A stretch of DNA of 64,000 bases from Bacteroidia bacterium (lineage in GTDB: Bacteria; Bacteroidota; Bacteroidia; Chitinophagales; UBA2359): the NCBI GenBank assembly GCA_030427245.1, contig JAUHXA010000001.1, positions 185,077-249,076 on the forward strand, in the 5' to 3' direction. A program made the translations under genes and the position numbers. Shown here piece by piece: positions 51,893-62,258 of this stretch (positions are counted from its first letter, which is position 1; each line of letters starts with the position of its first letter). The notes beneath the pieces are model-generated. The model searched no databases, was not told where the DNA came from, and saw only the letters and a program-made list of their open reading frames with translations.

Positions 51893-54337
51893 ATGCGTTT
51901 ATCCCATACTTTTTTAAGAAACTATATTAAAGAAAAAGGAGGATATGCTCCTACCAATAGAAAATTCGAAGGACTAAAAAAAGAAGATGAAGTATTTGAA
52001 GATGAATTAAAAAAAGATTATCGTTTTATGCAACGTCAATTTAAAGCTTTTTTAAAAGCTTTTGAAGAAACTCAAAGAAAGCGGCATAATAAACGAAATA
52101 TACACCTAAATATTCCTTTTCATGTAGATTATATCGAAATTACTTTTTTCAAATCATTTGGAGGCAGTTTAGAAATGAATTATAGGGATAAATATGGTAT
52201 CGTACCTATAAAATACAACTACTTTAATCAAAATGTTTTTTTTGCAATTATTGATAATAATAAGTTCGAAAGATTTAAAAAAGAACTTAAAGCTTTTATT
52301 AACGCAAAAGATGTAAAACAAGAAAAAGGCATTGATTTTCATGGCATAATAACGCTGATTAAAGAATTTTACTTTTATGGTTCAGAAAAGATTAAAGAGA
52401 GTTGTGACTCTAATTTAACCTATTTACAATTGGTAGATAATCCAGAGATAGATACGAATAATTATTTACTAAATCAATTACTTGTTTTTTTGCAAGAGAA
52501 TAAGGTTGTTTATTATTATGATAGCTATTCTAACACAATAGAAATTCGCAATGTAAATGAAGGTGTTATAGATATTATTGCAGACAATTTTGATATTGTG
52601 TATAAAATTAACAGTATTAGAACAACAAAGGTAAGTGCAAGCAAATATGGACAAATCGGGCGGAATTATAGTTTTAAGGTTTCTCTTAATGAAAACACTC
52701 CTATCGTCGGAATTATAGATACTGGTATAAGTGACTTGACACCTTTGGCAGATTTAATTTTAAATAATGACGATTATGATTTAACCAACACTGGTGCTCA
52801 AAAAGACACTGTTGTTCACGGAACATCTGTTGCCTGTTTAGCTGCCTTGGGTAGTCAGATTTATAATTCTACAGAAACAAAAACCTATTATTCTGATGCA
52901 AGATTACTTTCAATTAAAGTGCTTGATAACGATTATGGTTATTTGGCTCGTTCAGAAGTATTGGATTTAATACGTAAGGCATACAAAGAATATAATGTTA
53001 GAATATTTACTCTTACTATAACAGAAAACCATAGAGAACTTAAATATAATGAAGCTATTTCAAAATATGGATATTTATTAGACAAATTGAGTTATGAACT
53101 GGATATATTGATTTTTATTTCAGTAGGAAACTTTAGTAAAATCATTGATTTAAATAAAGGTAAACCTGTTGAGTACCCACAGCACTTTAAAAGTCAATTA
53201 ACAAACCTTGAAGCTCCTTCAGATAGTATGAATAATCTTTCTGTTGGTGCAATAGCTGATAATTTTGAGTCAAATTACTATGGAGGTTTAACGCCTAATA
53301 AATCTTATCCAGCAATCTATAGTCGCACCTATAATTTTAATTTTGAAACCAGTGGTATTTCTGTAAATCAGAAAAATAAACATCTTTTTAAACCAGATGT
53401 TGTTCATCACGGAGGAGATTATTCTGGGTATCCTGATTACGAATACAATGGACTATCTGCTTTGAAGCTATTGAGTTCTGCTCTTAATGCAGATGGAGGA
53501 TTCCACCGACATTTAGGTACCAGTTTTTCTGTTCCTTTGATTGCTAATATTGCATCAAAAATATTAAGACAGTATCCTCGCCTTAACATGCAATCTGTTA
53601 AAGCATTGATTATTAATAGTTCTTCCTATGCTTGGGGAACAAAATCAGTTCCAAAGGAATTAGAAGATGTCAAATCAATTATTAAGCATTTAAAGGGACA
53701 TGGATTACCTAATGAAGAAAGATGCCTATGGTCTAATCCAGATGAGATTACATTATTTATTGAAGATGAGATATTTCCAAAGGAATACAAAACAATACCT
53801 GTTAAAGTGCCTCAATACTTGACAGAAATGAATCATAAAAAGGGGGTGCTTGAAATTACAGCTACACTTTGTTTTAGTTTTTTACCTGTTGAATATAATC
53901 ACATGGCATATTGCCCCATACATATTACTTATGGATTTTTCCAAATGGAAAAACTTATTGAAAAAAAGAAAGATGGGAGGATTAAAATGAAAAAATTAGA
54001 GGATATAAAAGTAACTAATTTTGGATGGGTAGAAGATTATTATTACAAAAGAAAACTATTGAGCAATGTTCAAAAAGTGAGTTTTAATTTGTCTAAAAAA
54101 TATTTACTTGACCAAAACTGTGAATTTCAAGTTGGAATAAAATCAAGCATACATAAGCTTTTAAATATACCTATTAGAAATCATTATGAAAAGAGGCATT
54201 CATTTTCATTAGTTATTAACATCAAAGAAAAACCTCTTGGAGGAAAAACACAAGGAAGATTATACAATGAAATGCAAGCAATTAATAAACTTGAAGTTAT
54301 AAGTGAATTGAAAACCGATGCTTATTTAGATATTTAA
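51893..54337 (+). CDS. Subtilisin-like (S8) protease paired with an AAA+ ATPase
   Basis: The S8 domain (about 265-590) has Asp276 (GIIDTGISD), His309 (VVHGTSVACLAALG), the oxyanion Asn413 (SVGNFSK) and Ser544 (LGTSFSVPLIANI). A 260-residue N-terminal region is rich in Lys/Glu and aromatic residues and may be a regulatory or partner-binding module. A C-terminal beta-rich part runs from 600 to 814. No signal peptide is present, so it acts in the cytoplasm. The DNA is visibly more AT-rich than xth and DUF5686 on either side, suggesting acquisition. Its last 12 bases overlap the 3' end of the convergent AAA+ gene. Confidence 0.88.
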   Translation: MRLSHTFLRNYIKEKGGYAPTNRKFEGLKKEDEVFEDELKKDYRFMQRQFKAFLKAFEETQRKRHNKRNIHLNIPFHVDYIEITFFKSFGGSLEMNYRDKYGIVPIKYNYFNQNVFFAIIDNNKFERFKKELKAFINAKDVKQEKGIDFHGIITLIKEFYFYGSEKIKESCDSNLTYLQLVDNPEIDTNNYLLNQLLVFLQENKVVYYYDSYSNTIEIRNVNEGVIDIIADNFDIVYKINSIRTTKVSASKYGQIGRNYSFKVSLNENTPIVGIIDTGISDLTPLADLILNNDDYDLTNTGAQKDTVVHGTSVACLAALGSQIYNSTETKTYYSDARLLSIKVLDNDYGYLARSEVLDLIRKAYKEYNVRIFTLTITENHRELKYNEAISKYGYLLDKLSYELDILIFISVGNFSKIIDLNKGKPVEYPQHFKSQLTNLEAPSDSMNNLSVGAIADNFESNYYGGLTPNKSYPAIYSRTYNFNFETSGISVNQKNKHLFKPDVVHHGGDYSGYPDYEYNGLSALKLLSSALNADGGFHRHLGTSFSVPLIANIASKILRQYPRLNMQSVKALIINSSSYAWGTKSVPKELEDVKSIIKHLKGHGLPNEERCLWSNPDEITLFIEDEIFPKEYKTIPVKVPQYLTEMNHKKGVLEITATLCFSFLPVEYNHMAYCPIHITYGFFQMEKLIEKKKDGRIKMKKLEDIKVTNFGWVEDYYYKRKLLSNVQKVSFNLSKKYLLDQNCEFQVGIKSSIHKLLNIPIRNHYEKRHSFSLVINIKEKPLGGKTQGRLYNEMQAINKLEVISELKTDAYLDI

Positions 54338-55366
54338 ACCTGCTATTTTTTCTTTTTGAATCATATTCTCCCATAGCTTAGTGTTTATTTTAATAAAAAG
54401 TGGTCGTACACTTTTTTCACTAGTAAACTCATTAAGAAGGAGACTACGTTTAATTGATTTAACAAGGGTATTTTGTATTGTATAAAAAGATGCCCCGACA
54501 CAGTTCTCTATAATGTTATCTAATTTATTTGGATAATCAAATATAAATTGATCAGAGGGAATAGTTTTATTGATAAGCTCTTTTATTTGCTCTTTATTAG
54601 GAAGTTCTAAATTTAGTTTTAGGTCAAATCTTCTTAATAAAGCATCATCAATCATTTTTATTTGATTAGTAGCAGCAATAAGGATGCTACTTTGTGGAAG
54701 ATAGTCACATAGTTGTAATATTGTATTTACAACTCTTTTCATTTCAGCATGATCTTGATTGTAATCTCTAAGTTTTCCAATAGTATCAAACTCATCAATA
54801 AAAATAATACATTCCTCTTGAATTGCTTGCTTAAAAATAATCCCTAAATTTTTGCTGGTTTCGCCCAATTTTGAAGAAACGATTGCACCAATATTTACAA
54901 CTATCATTTCTTTATCAAGTTCTCCTGATAGAACATAAGAAGCTAAGGTTTTTCCACAACCAGAGGGACCATAAAATAATACTTTATTAGAAATTGGAAG
55001 CCCTATTTTTTGAAGTTTTTTTATGTTTTGGTGTTCCTTTATAAAGAAATTCAACTCGTCTTCTATATACTCTGAACTCACTAAGTGTTTTAAACGATAA
55101 TCAGATTTAAGTTTTTCTATAACTAAATCCTGCAAAGCTCTATTTTGCTCTCTTAGAAAGAATTGTGGGGAATCAATTCTAACCAATCCACTTCCCTGTT
55201 GTTCATTTACAGCTTGTTTAATAATTGTTTGAAGCTCTAATGCCAGATTAACTTTTCGAGTCTTTTTAGAATGTTCAACTAATTCGTTTAAAGCAGACAA
55301 AAGCCCTTTTTGGTCATTCTTTAAACCAAATTCAGCTATATCTTTTATGTAATCAGATTGTGTCAT
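54326..55366 (-). CDS. AAA+ ATPase partner of the S8 protease
   Basis: A helical N-terminal region (1-120) is followed by an AAA+ core: Walker A GPSGCGKT (133-140), Walker B IIFIDEFD (187-194), sensor-1 IAATNQ (230-235) and arginine finger LLRRFD (243-248). A C-terminal lid follows (LDNIIENCVGASFYTIQNT). This is a classic single-AAA-domain ATPase, likely hexameric. No signal peptide is present. Such a machine could recognise, unfold or deliver a target to the neighbouring protease. It is encoded tail-to-tail with the protease, overlapping it by 12 bases. Confidence 0.9.
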   Translation of the reverse strand: MTQSDYIKDIAEFGLKNDQKGLLSALNELVEHSKKTRKVNLALELQTIIKQAVNEQQGSGLVRIDSPQFFLREQNRALQDLVIEKLKSDYRLKHLVSSEYIEDELNFFIKEHQNIKKLQKIGLPISNKVLFYGPSGCGKTLASYVLSGELDKEMIVVNIGAIVSSKLGETSKNLGIIFKQAIQEECIIFIDEFDTIGKLRDYNQDHAEMKRVVNTILQLCDYLPQSSILIAATNQIKMIDDALLRRFDLKLNLELPNKEQIKELINKTIPSDQFIFDYPNKLDNIIENCVGASFYTIQNTLVKSIKRSLLLNEFTSEKSVRPLFIKINTKLWENMIQKEKIAGLNI

Positions 55367-55400
55367 TTTTTATTGAATCGTAGTAGCAAATTACTAAAAA

Positions 55401-55419
55401 TAGTACAATAATTGTACTA
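55401..55419. promoter_or_regulatory. Perfect palindrome upstream of the AAA+ gene
   Basis: TAGTACAAT-a-ATTGTACTA is a 9-base perfect inverted repeat with a one-base centre, 35 bases upstream of the AAA+ start codon. Its size and position suit an operator for a dimeric repressor. The rest of the 373-base gap (55367-55739) holds no gene. Confidence 0.5.
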
Positions 55420-55739
55420 AAATTTAAAATAAAAATAGATTTTTGAATAAAATAATTCAAAAATGTAAAGATATTTCTTTTATGCACTAAATCCCATATT
55501 ATTCAAGTCCAATTCGCAATTCACACACAATCAGTTTTTTGTTTATAAAAAGCAACTTTGAGGTGAGAAAAACGTTGTTAACTAATAACCCTAAAAATGA
55601 AAGCGAAAATAAACTTTAAAAGATAAGAATGAGTCAAAAAAATAACGGAAGACTGTGCAACATTCTTTGTTTCTCACATCTTTATATTCAAATGCAATCC
55701 ATTATTTCATTCTGACCACATCAAAAACCCTATGTCACT

Positions 55740-58253
55740 GTGAAACCCAAAAACCTACTCTACGTCTCTATCCTTACTGTGATTTCCTTAATTGCACAAA
55801 CCACTTTTGCACAAACGTATCGCATTAGTGGACGAGTCATTGAAGACCATTCTGAGGAATCCATTCCCTTTGTCAATGTTTTTCTTCAAGGCACTACGAC
55901 AGGAACGACCACTGATATGGACGGCGGTTTTGTGTTGGAAACCGACCAATTGGCGGACAGTATTGGTGTGTCAGCAATTGGCTACAAAACACAGTACAAA
56001 GCGCTTTCTAAAAATTCTGAACAATCCGTTTCTTTCCGATTGCTTCGTGATGACATCTTGATGGATGAGATTGTAGTTCTTGCAGGAGAAAATCCAGCGG
56101 ATATTTTACTCCGAAAAATCATTGCCAACAAGCACAAAAACGATATTGACCAATCCGATTTTTACCAATACGAATCCTACAACAAATTGGAGGTAGATGC
56201 TGCCAATTTGACCAAAGAATTGATGGGTAAGAAGCTATTGAAGCCTTTCGATTTTATCTTCGAAAATGTAGATTCTGTTTCTGAAGAACGCCCATTTTTG
56301 CCACTTTTCATCACCGAAACCATTTCGGATTATCACTACCGCAAAGACCCAAATGGACAGCGTGAGATCATCAAGGCCAGTAAAATTTCGGGGACTAAAA
56401 ATGCCAGTTGGACGCAGTTTCTCGGCAATATGTACCAACAGTTTGACATCTACGACAATTTCATTGAAGTAATGGGCAAAAACTTCGCAAGCCCTATCTC
56501 CAATATGGGTTTGGCGAATTATAAATACTACTTGGTGGACAGTGGCTATATTGACAACAAATGGTCCTATCAAATCACCTTCAAACCCAAACTAAAGCAA
56601 GACAATGCTTTTATTGGCGATTTTTGGGTGGCAGATACCTCTTTTGCAGTACGTCGAATCAGTATGGAATTGTTGGCAAAAGAGGCGAATATCAACTTTG
56701 TGAACAAGTTGAGCATTTTCCAAGAATTTGATGAAGTGAACGATTCTATTTGGGTATTGAAAAAAGACAAGCTGATTGTTAGCTTTGTAACGACTGGAAA
56801 AATGCCCGAAATCATTGGTCGAAAATCCACTTACTTCAAGGATCACCTCTTCAATAACGAAAAAACCAAACGAGTCTTCAAAATCCCCGAAGACATCATT
56901 GTTCAGGACGGAGCGATGGACAAAGACGAATCTTTTTGGGCCACAGCACGACACGACAGTTTGAGTAAAAATGAGAAGGCAATTTATGCTATGGTGGACA
57001 GCATCAAACAAATGCCTTTGGTGAAAACCTATGTTGATATTGCGACGGTGGTCATTTCGGGCTACAAAGAATTTGGAGCCATTGAGGTCGGCCCCTACTT
57101 CAATGCGTACAGTACCAACATCATAGAAGGTTCGAGGTTTCGGTTGGGTGTTCGGACGAATACAGATTTCAGCGAAAGGATGCAATTCAAGGCGTATGGA
57201 GCGTATGGCACAAAAGACAAAAGCTTCAAATATGGCGGAGAAGCCTTGTTTGTGTTGTCCAAAAAACCTTGGCAAACCTTCAATGTAAAATTCCAAGACG
57301 ATTTGGATGTCGAAAGTCCAAATGCCGAAGAATTTGGAGAAGACAATATTTTTGCAGGATTGTATCGCCGAGACGTTCCCCAAAAGTTGATGCGTATCCG
57401 CAAATTGGAGGCGACTTATAGCCGAGATTGGAGATGGGGATTGTCGAACCAATTGAGTTTTTCGAATCGTCGTTTGAATCCATACTTTGATTTCTTCAAT
57501 TTTGGAAAGAATTATGACCCAGGCATCGAACCCGCTCGTACCATCACTACTTCCGAAGTCAAACTCAATACTCGATTCTCCTACAAAGAAAAATACATCT
57601 ATCATGGCTTCAATCGAACGGCTATCAATTACGACAAACCAATTGTCAACTTATCTTATACATTGGGAGTAGCGGGTGTATTGGACAGTGATTTTACTTA
57701 TCACCGACTGGATTTCAGCTTCAAAGATTGGTTTTATGCAGGTCGTTGGGGGTATACAAGCTATGTTTTGCAGGGCGGAAAAACATTTGGTACGCTGCCC
57801 TTCTTGCTCTTACACAATCACCCCGGCAATGAGACTTACTTCTTCAATACCTACTCCTTCAATCGCATGGATCAATACGAATTTGTCAGTGATACTTATG
57901 CTTCATTGTTCGTAACGCATTACTTTGAAGGCTTTTTGATGAACCGAATCCCGCTAATGCGAAAACTAAAATGGCGTTCTTTGGTGAATGCAAAAATTGC
58001 AGTGGGTAGTCTTTCGGATGCCAACATTGCAGCTAATACCGACCCCACAGGCACACATAAAAACTTTGGCAACTTTGAACAAATGGCGGATTGGCAACTT
58101 CAATCCCCTACACTTGCCAAACCTTACGTTGAAGTCGGTGCAGGTATCGAAAATATTTTTCACCTATTCCGAGTCGATGCAATTTGGCGTTTGAGCTATA
58201 CAGATACGCCTTCTAAGGTGGGAATTCGAGCAGGAATGCAGTTAAAATTTTAG
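55740..58253 (+). CDS. DUF5686 outer-membrane protein with carboxypeptidase-like N-terminal domain
   Basis: A signal peptide (NLLYVSILTVISLIAQTTF, cleavage at AQT) precedes a carboxypeptidase-regulatory-like domain (YRISGRVIED to SAIGYKTQYK, residues about 26-110). The long DUF5686 region then follows and ends in a beta-barrel with a terminal aromatic (GIRAGMQLKF). This architecture is common in Bacteroidota and is predicted to be an outer-membrane protein; its function is unknown. Translation starts at GTG (55740). At 837 residues it is full length. It is the first gene after the accessory S8/AAA+ insert. Confidence 0.9.
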   Translation: MKPKNLLYVSILTVISLIAQTTFAQTYRISGRVIEDHSEESIPFVNVFLQGTTTGTTTDMDGGFVLETDQLADSIGVSAIGYKTQYKALSKNSEQSVSFRLLRDDILMDEIVVLAGENPADILLRKIIANKHKNDIDQSDFYQYESYNKLEVDAANLTKELMGKKLLKPFDFIFENVDSVSEERPFLPLFITETISDYHYRKDPNGQREIIKASKISGTKNASWTQFLGNMYQQFDIYDNFIEVMGKNFASPISNMGLANYKYYLVDSGYIDNKWSYQITFKPKLKQDNAFIGDFWVADTSFAVRRISMELLAKEANINFVNKLSIFQEFDEVNDSIWVLKKDKLIVSFVTTGKMPEIIGRKSTYFKDHLFNNEKTKRVFKIPEDIIVQDGAMDKDESFWATARHDSLSKNEKAIYAMVDSIKQMPLVKTYVDIATVVISGYKEFGAIEVGPYFNAYSTNIIEGSRFRLGVRTNTDFSERMQFKAYGAYGTKDKSFKYGGEALFVLSKKPWQTFNVKFQDDLDVESPNAEEFGEDNIFAGLYRRDVPQKLMRIRKLEATYSRDWRWGLSNQLSFSNRRLNPYFDFFNFGKNYDPGIEPARTITTSEVKLNTRFSYKEKYIYHGFNRTAINYDKPIVNLSYTLGVAGVLDSDFTYHRLDFSFKDWFYAGRWGYTSYVLQGGKTFGTLPFLLLHNHPGNETYFFNTYSFNRMDQYEFVSDTYASLFVTHYFEGFLMNRIPLMRKLKWRSLVNAKIAVGSLSDANIAANTDPTGTHKNFGNFEQMADWQLQSPTLAKPYVEVGAGIENIFHLFRVDAIWRLSYTDTPSKVGIRAGMQLKF

Positions 58254-58420
58254 GTTTAGGCGAATTAATATCTCAATAGAGGTGATAATAAATGGGTTAT
58301 TGATTATTAGCTTTTTATACTAATCAATACAACACTGAAATTGAGGATTCACTAAAAAATTGTAGCTTTTTTTGCTATCTTCGCAAATTTTGAAGCATTA
58401 ACCTAATTTTTCTTACAAAT

Positions 58421-59017
58421 ATGCTTAACATTATTTTATTTGGACCTCCAGGTAGCGGCAAAGGAACGCAAGCTGCACTTTTAGTAGCAAAATACAACTT
58501 GGAACATACTTCAACAGGAGATTTGTTACGTGCAGAAAGAGCCGCAAAAACTCCCTTAGGATTGCAAGCTGACAAATACATCAAATCAGGCGAGTTGGTC
58601 CCTGATGGAGTGGTTGTTGGTATGATTCACAACAAATTGACCGAAAAAGCAAGCGAAGTACAAGGGTTTATTTTTGACGGCTTTCCTCGAACAGTCGCTC
58701 AAGCCGAAGCATTAGACAATCTTTTAGCCGAAAGAAATTTAAAAATTGATTTATTGCTTTCTTTGAGGGTACCCGAAGAAGAATTGGTCAAGCGTCTTTT
58801 AGAGAGAGGTGCTACTTCGGGTCGTAAGGACGATAGAGATGAATCTATTATCCGAAACAGAGTAGTTGTTTACGAAACAAAGACTGCTCCTGTAGCTGAC
58901 TATTATGCTAAGCAAGGCAAACTGGTAACAATCAATGGAGTTGGTCCTCTGGAGGTTATCAATCAAGCCCTTTGTGAAGAAATAGATGCAGTCAATACTT
59001 CAACTTATAGTAGCTAA
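58421..59017 (+). CDS. adk: Adenylate kinase
   Basis: It interconverts ATP + AMP and 2 ADP. Motifs are the P-loop GPPGSGKGT (8-16), TSTGDLLRAE (AMP site), GFIFDGFPRTVAQAE and the LID region RGATSGRKDDRDE. The LID is the short, zinc-free type. The length of 198 residues is normal. It is followed by a strong terminator, then obg. Confidence 0.97.
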   Translation: MLNIILFGPPGSGKGTQAALLVAKYNLEHTSTGDLLRAERAAKTPLGLQADKYIKSGELVPDGVVVGMIHNKLTEKASEVQGFIFDGFPRTVAQAEALDNLLAERNLKIDLLLSLRVPEEELVKRLLERGATSGRKDDRDESIIRNRVVVYETKTAPVADYYAKQGKLVTINGVGPLEVINQALCEEIDAVNTSTYSS

Positions 59018-59066
59018 ACATTTCTATTGATTTAGGAATCAATTTTATATTCAAATAAGAAAATAC

Positions 59067-59106
59067 AACACGAATATCCAACAATAGATGGATATTCGTG
59101 TTTTTC
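59067..59106 (+). terminator. Intrinsic terminator after adk
   Basis: AACACGAATATCCA (59067-59080) pairs exactly with TGGATATTCGTGTT (59089-59102), then TTTCTTTT. Confidence 0.88.
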
Positions 59107-59217
59107 TTTTTAGTTCTTTCTAAATAGAAAAGACCAAAAGCTTCGGAAGTTTGTATTAGAAATACCTATATACTTTCGATACTATTCATTTTTCAAAATA
59201 AAATCTTAACTCCTTCA

Positions 59218-60222
59218 ATGGCTACGGACAATCAAAATTTTGTAGATTACGTAAAAATCATGTTTCGTTCAGGAAATGGCGGAGCAGGTTCGGTACATTT
59301 TCGACGTGAAAAATTTGAACCAAAAGGTGGTCCAGATGGCGGAAATGGAGGTAAAGGGGGTAGCATTATTTTGGAAGGAGACAAACAGATGTGGACTTTA
59401 CTTCCTTTGAGGTTTCGTCGACACGTTTTTGCAGAAGATGGCAGGAACGGAGGCAAGTCCATGAGTTCAGGTGCAGACGGAGAAGACATCATTATCAAAG
59501 TACCTTTGGGAACAGTGGCAAAAGATGTTGAAACGGAGGAAATTGAATTTGAAATCACCGAACACGAAGAACAGCGAGTGCTGCTGCCAGGTGGACGAGG
59601 AGGTATGGGAAATGCCTTTTTCAAATCCGCCACGCATCAAAGTCCTAGGTATGCACAACCAGGAGAACCGGGACAAGAGGCTTGGAAGATTTTAGAATTG
59701 AAGGTTTTGGCAGATGTAGGTTTAGTGGGGTTTCCCAATGCAGGAAAATCTACTTTGTTGTCTGTTGTTTCAGCCGCAAAACCCAAGATAGCCAACTATC
59801 CTTTTACCACTTTACGTCCTAATCTGGGGATTGTGGCTTATCGAGACAACAAATCTTTTGTGATGGCAGACATTCCGGGTATCATTGAAGGAGCGAGTGA
59901 GGGCAAAGGTTTGGGACACAGATTTTTAAGACATATTGAACGAAACGCCATTTTGCTGTTTATGGTAGCGGGGGATTCGGACGACATCAAAAAAGAATAC
60001 GAAATTTTGTTGGCTGAATGTGAAGCGTACAATCCTTTGCTTCTTCAAAAAGAACGAGTTTTGGCCATCTCCAAAGCTGACTTATTGGACGAAGAATTGC
60101 GGGAATGGATACGCCCCACTTTACCTACTGACATTCCACATATTTTTATGTCCTCTGTTACGGGTGAAAATGTGATTCAACTAAAGGATATGATATGGAA
60201 AAGCCTAAACAAATATGAATGA
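59218..60222 (+). CDS. obg: GTPase Obg (ribosome assembly)
   Basis: Obg binds the 50S subunit and takes part in ribosome assembly and stress control. The N-terminal Gly-rich Obg fold (about 1-160) has [20 protein letters not shown]. The GTPase domain has G1 GFPNAGKST, the G2/G3 region [18 protein letters not shown]4 SKAD and G5 SSV. At 334 residues it lacks the C-terminal OCT domain present in some Firmicutes, as is usual in this phylum. Its last eight bases overlap the next gene. Confidence 0.96.
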   Translation: MATDNQNFVDYVKIMFRSGNGGAGSVHFRREKFEPKGGPDGGNGGKGGSIILEGDKQMWTLLPLRFRRHVFAEDGRNGGKSMSSGADGEDIIIKVPLGTVAKDVETEEIEFEITEHEEQRVLLPGGRGGMGNAFFKSATHQSPRYAQPGEPGQEAWKILELKVLADVGLVGFPNAGKSTLLSVVSAAKPKIANYPFTTLRPNLGIVAYRDNKSFVMADIPGIIEGASEGKGLGHRFLRHIERNAILLFMVAGDSDDIKKEYEILLAECEAYNPLLLQKERVLAISKADLLDEELREWIRPTLPTDIPHIFMSSVTGENVIQLKDMIWKSLNKYE

Positions 60223-61111
60223 TACAATGGGGGAAGTACAAAAAGTCACTCTGAGCGATTGGGGACTTTTGTTGGCTATTTCGTTGATATGGGGAAGCTC
60301 TTTTATTTTGATGAAAAAAGGTTTAATAGCATTTGACTCTACTCAAGTGGCTTCTATGCGAATTTTTCTGACTATGATTGCCATGATTCCTTTTATCGTT
60401 ATGGCTATCAAACGAATCCACAAAAAAGACTTGTTACCTCTTGTTGCCGTAGCATTGGCTGGAAATGGTTTTCCTCCTTTTTTGTTTACAGCCGCACAAG
60501 TACGTTTGAGCAGTTCGGCAGCAGGCATTCTCAACTCTCTCACACCTATATTTGTTTTCCTCTTTGGCGTTTTGTTTTTCAAAATGATTTTTAAGTGGAA
60601 GCGATTATTTGGAGTATTGGTAGGTTTTATTGGAGCAGTCAGTCTGATTGTATTTGCAGCTCCTCAAAGTCAAACTGGGCAAAGTGAGTATATTTATGGA
60701 TTTTATATCGTGGGTGCTGCCCTCTGTTATTCTATGAGTGTCAATTTGATCAAAAGTCGCTTTCAAGAAATCCACCCGATTGCACTCAATGGGGGTATTT
60801 TTATGCTATTAGGACCTTTTGCAGGAATTTATTTGTTCAGCACAGATTTTTTGACAGTACTGCAAACACACCCAGAAGGATGGAATTCATTTATGTATAT
60901 AGTGATTTTAGCGATATTTGGAACAGCCCTTGCAACTATTTTGTTTTTTAAATTGACTCAAAAGACAGATGCTTTGTTTTCTTCAACAGTCACCTATTTG
61001 ATTCCCATTTTTGCAGTTTTTTGGGGATTTTTGGATGGCGAATTGATTGGTTGGAGTTACTTAGTTGGATTGACCTGTATCTTAGGAGGTGTTTATTTGG
61101 CAAGAAAATAA
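60215..61111 (+). CDS. EamA-family (DMT superfamily) transporter
   Basis: A 298-residue protein with about ten transmembrane helices in two EamA halves; the first half starts [20 protein letters not shown] and the second [23 protein letters not shown] transporters of this type export metabolites or amino acids; the substrate is unknown. The start overlaps obg by eight bases, suggesting translational coupling. Confidence 0.88.
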   Translation: MNDTMGEVQKVTLSDWGLLLAISLIWGSSFILMKKGLIAFDSTQVASMRIFLTMIAMIPFIVMAIKRIHKKDLLPLVAVALAGNGFPPFLFTAAQVRLSSSAAGILNSLTPIFVFLFGVLFFKMIFKWKRLFGVLVGFIGAVSLIVFAAPQSQTGQSEYIYGFYIVGAALCYSMSVNLIKSRFQEIHPIALNGGIFMLLGPFAGIYLFSTDFLTVLQTHPEGWNSFMYIVILAIFGTALATILFFKLTQKTDALFSSTVTYLIPIFAVFWGFLDGELIGWSYLVGLTCILGGVYLARK

Positions 61112-61212
61112 ATATTATAAAAAAGGGAAGAAACACCACTTTCTTCCCCCTGCAATCCAAAAAATTGCACCCAGTATAATTTGGACTTCAAAAGTAAGAT
61201 AACTTGTATGTA

Positions 61213-61247
61213 ATTTTAGTGACTAAAATCACAATCTATTATCTTTG
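61213..61247 (+). promoter_or_regulatory. Palindromic operator and -7 element before a lipoprotein gene
   Basis: ATTTTAGTGACTAAAAT (61213-61229) is a perfect palindrome. It overlaps AGTGACTAAAATCACA (61218-61233), a near match to the CRP/FNR-family pattern TGTGA-N6-TCACA. TATCTTTG (61240-61247), an exact TAnnTTTG -7 element, follows seven bases later, 33 bases before the ATG. Confidence 0.5.
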
Positions 61248-61279
61248 CTACCACAATTTCTGAATCAAATCATTTCAAA

Positions 61280-62164
61280 ATGTTACAACGATATTTTTTC
61301 ATCATTTTAGTGGCCTGCCTTTTTTCTGCATGCCAAAATAGCGACAATACAGACACAGCTACTTCAGCGAATGGTACAGGAACGGAGAATACCGAAGTTG
61401 AAGGCAATACATCACAAATAAAAACGCTAAGAGAGGCGGCAAAGGAGCAAAATCTTGCTACTCGCACCAAAACTACTAAGGCGAAAAAAGAGCAGGAAAA
61501 AATCAGGCTTGACGAAAAATCAGAATCAAAAATCAATCACAATGAAAAGCAGAAAACAGCAGGAAGCCAAACGACAGTAAGTGGAGAATCTACTAAAACG
61601 AGAATTCTGAGAAATCTAAGTCAAAACCAACAAAAAGGGAAAGATAGAGGGGCTGAAGATCCTGCTCCGTCACAAGGTTTTATTAAAGCTACACGCAGTT
61701 TAGCAGATATAAATTTAAGGATTGCCAAATTGGGAAAGAAACCATTAGAGGGCTATCAATCCTATACAAAAGTTGTCCCTGTGGATGAATATTATGCTTA
61801 TACTTCTCATGATAATACATGGGGCGGCCCCTTTACTAAAGAAGGCCAAAAGGAAGAAGCAGAAGTTATATTGAAAGAGGTGAATGTATTTGAAGCAGTA
61901 TTCAAATCAACCGAATTGGAGAAAGGCTTAAGACCTGATGTTAAAGTTACCGAGATACAGTTTAAAGACAAAGCGGCTGCCGAAGCCGCCATTCCTACGA
62001 TTGAACTCATTTCCAATGCCATTTCGGAAAACCCCAAACACCTCAACACTTTTTGGCAAGACGACAATCGTTTTTACATCATCGAAACACGAGCTGCAAG
62101 TTTTAAAGATGTCTACGAAAGAGCAAATAAAGTTCTTTATTTTACGGTTACAAGTTCTAAATGA
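61280..62164 (+). CDS. Lipoprotein of unknown function
   Basis: The lipoprotein signal (FFIILVACLFSAC) is followed by a disordered, Thr/Ser/Lys/Glu-rich region (about 20-130; TATSANGTGTENTEVEG) and a C-terminal folded part (about 145-294; VTEIQFKDKAAAEAAIPTIE, WQDDNRFYIIETRA). The folded part contains no motif I can name. The long linker would let the domain reach away from the membrane. It is transcribed alone from a promoter with a palindromic site. Confidence 0.7.
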   Translation: MLQRYFFIILVACLFSACQNSDNTDTATSANGTGTENTEVEGNTSQIKTLREAAKEQNLATRTKTTKAKKEQEKIRLDEKSESKINHNEKQKTAGSQTTVSGESTKTRILRNLSQNQQKGKDRGAEDPAPSQGFIKATRSLADINLRIAKLGKKPLEGYQSYTKVVPVDEYYAYTSHDNTWGGPFTKEGQKEEAEVILKEVNVFEAVFKSTELEKGLRPDVKVTEIQFKDKAAAEAAIPTIELISNAISENPKHLNTFWQDDNRFYIIETRAASFKDVYERANKVLYFTVTSSK

Positions 62165-62258
62165 TTGTGAAATAATAGGGTAGCAAGTTGATGCCTATAA
62201 TCCTTACCACAGTCTGTCTTTCACTTCAATCGTATCAAGACACAATTTAGAGAAGACT

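Noticed and set aside
56592..57605. Long minus-strand frame (337 codons) opposite the DUF5686 gene
   Set aside because: Its translation is low in normal domain signals and rich in Phe/His/Ile as expected for an antisense shadow; the + strand protein has a signal peptide, a known domain and a barrel end.
61125..61148. Hairpin GGGAAGAAA/TTTCTTCCC after the EamA gene as a terminator
   Set aside because: No T run follows on the + strand and no minus-strand gene ends there; left unassigned.
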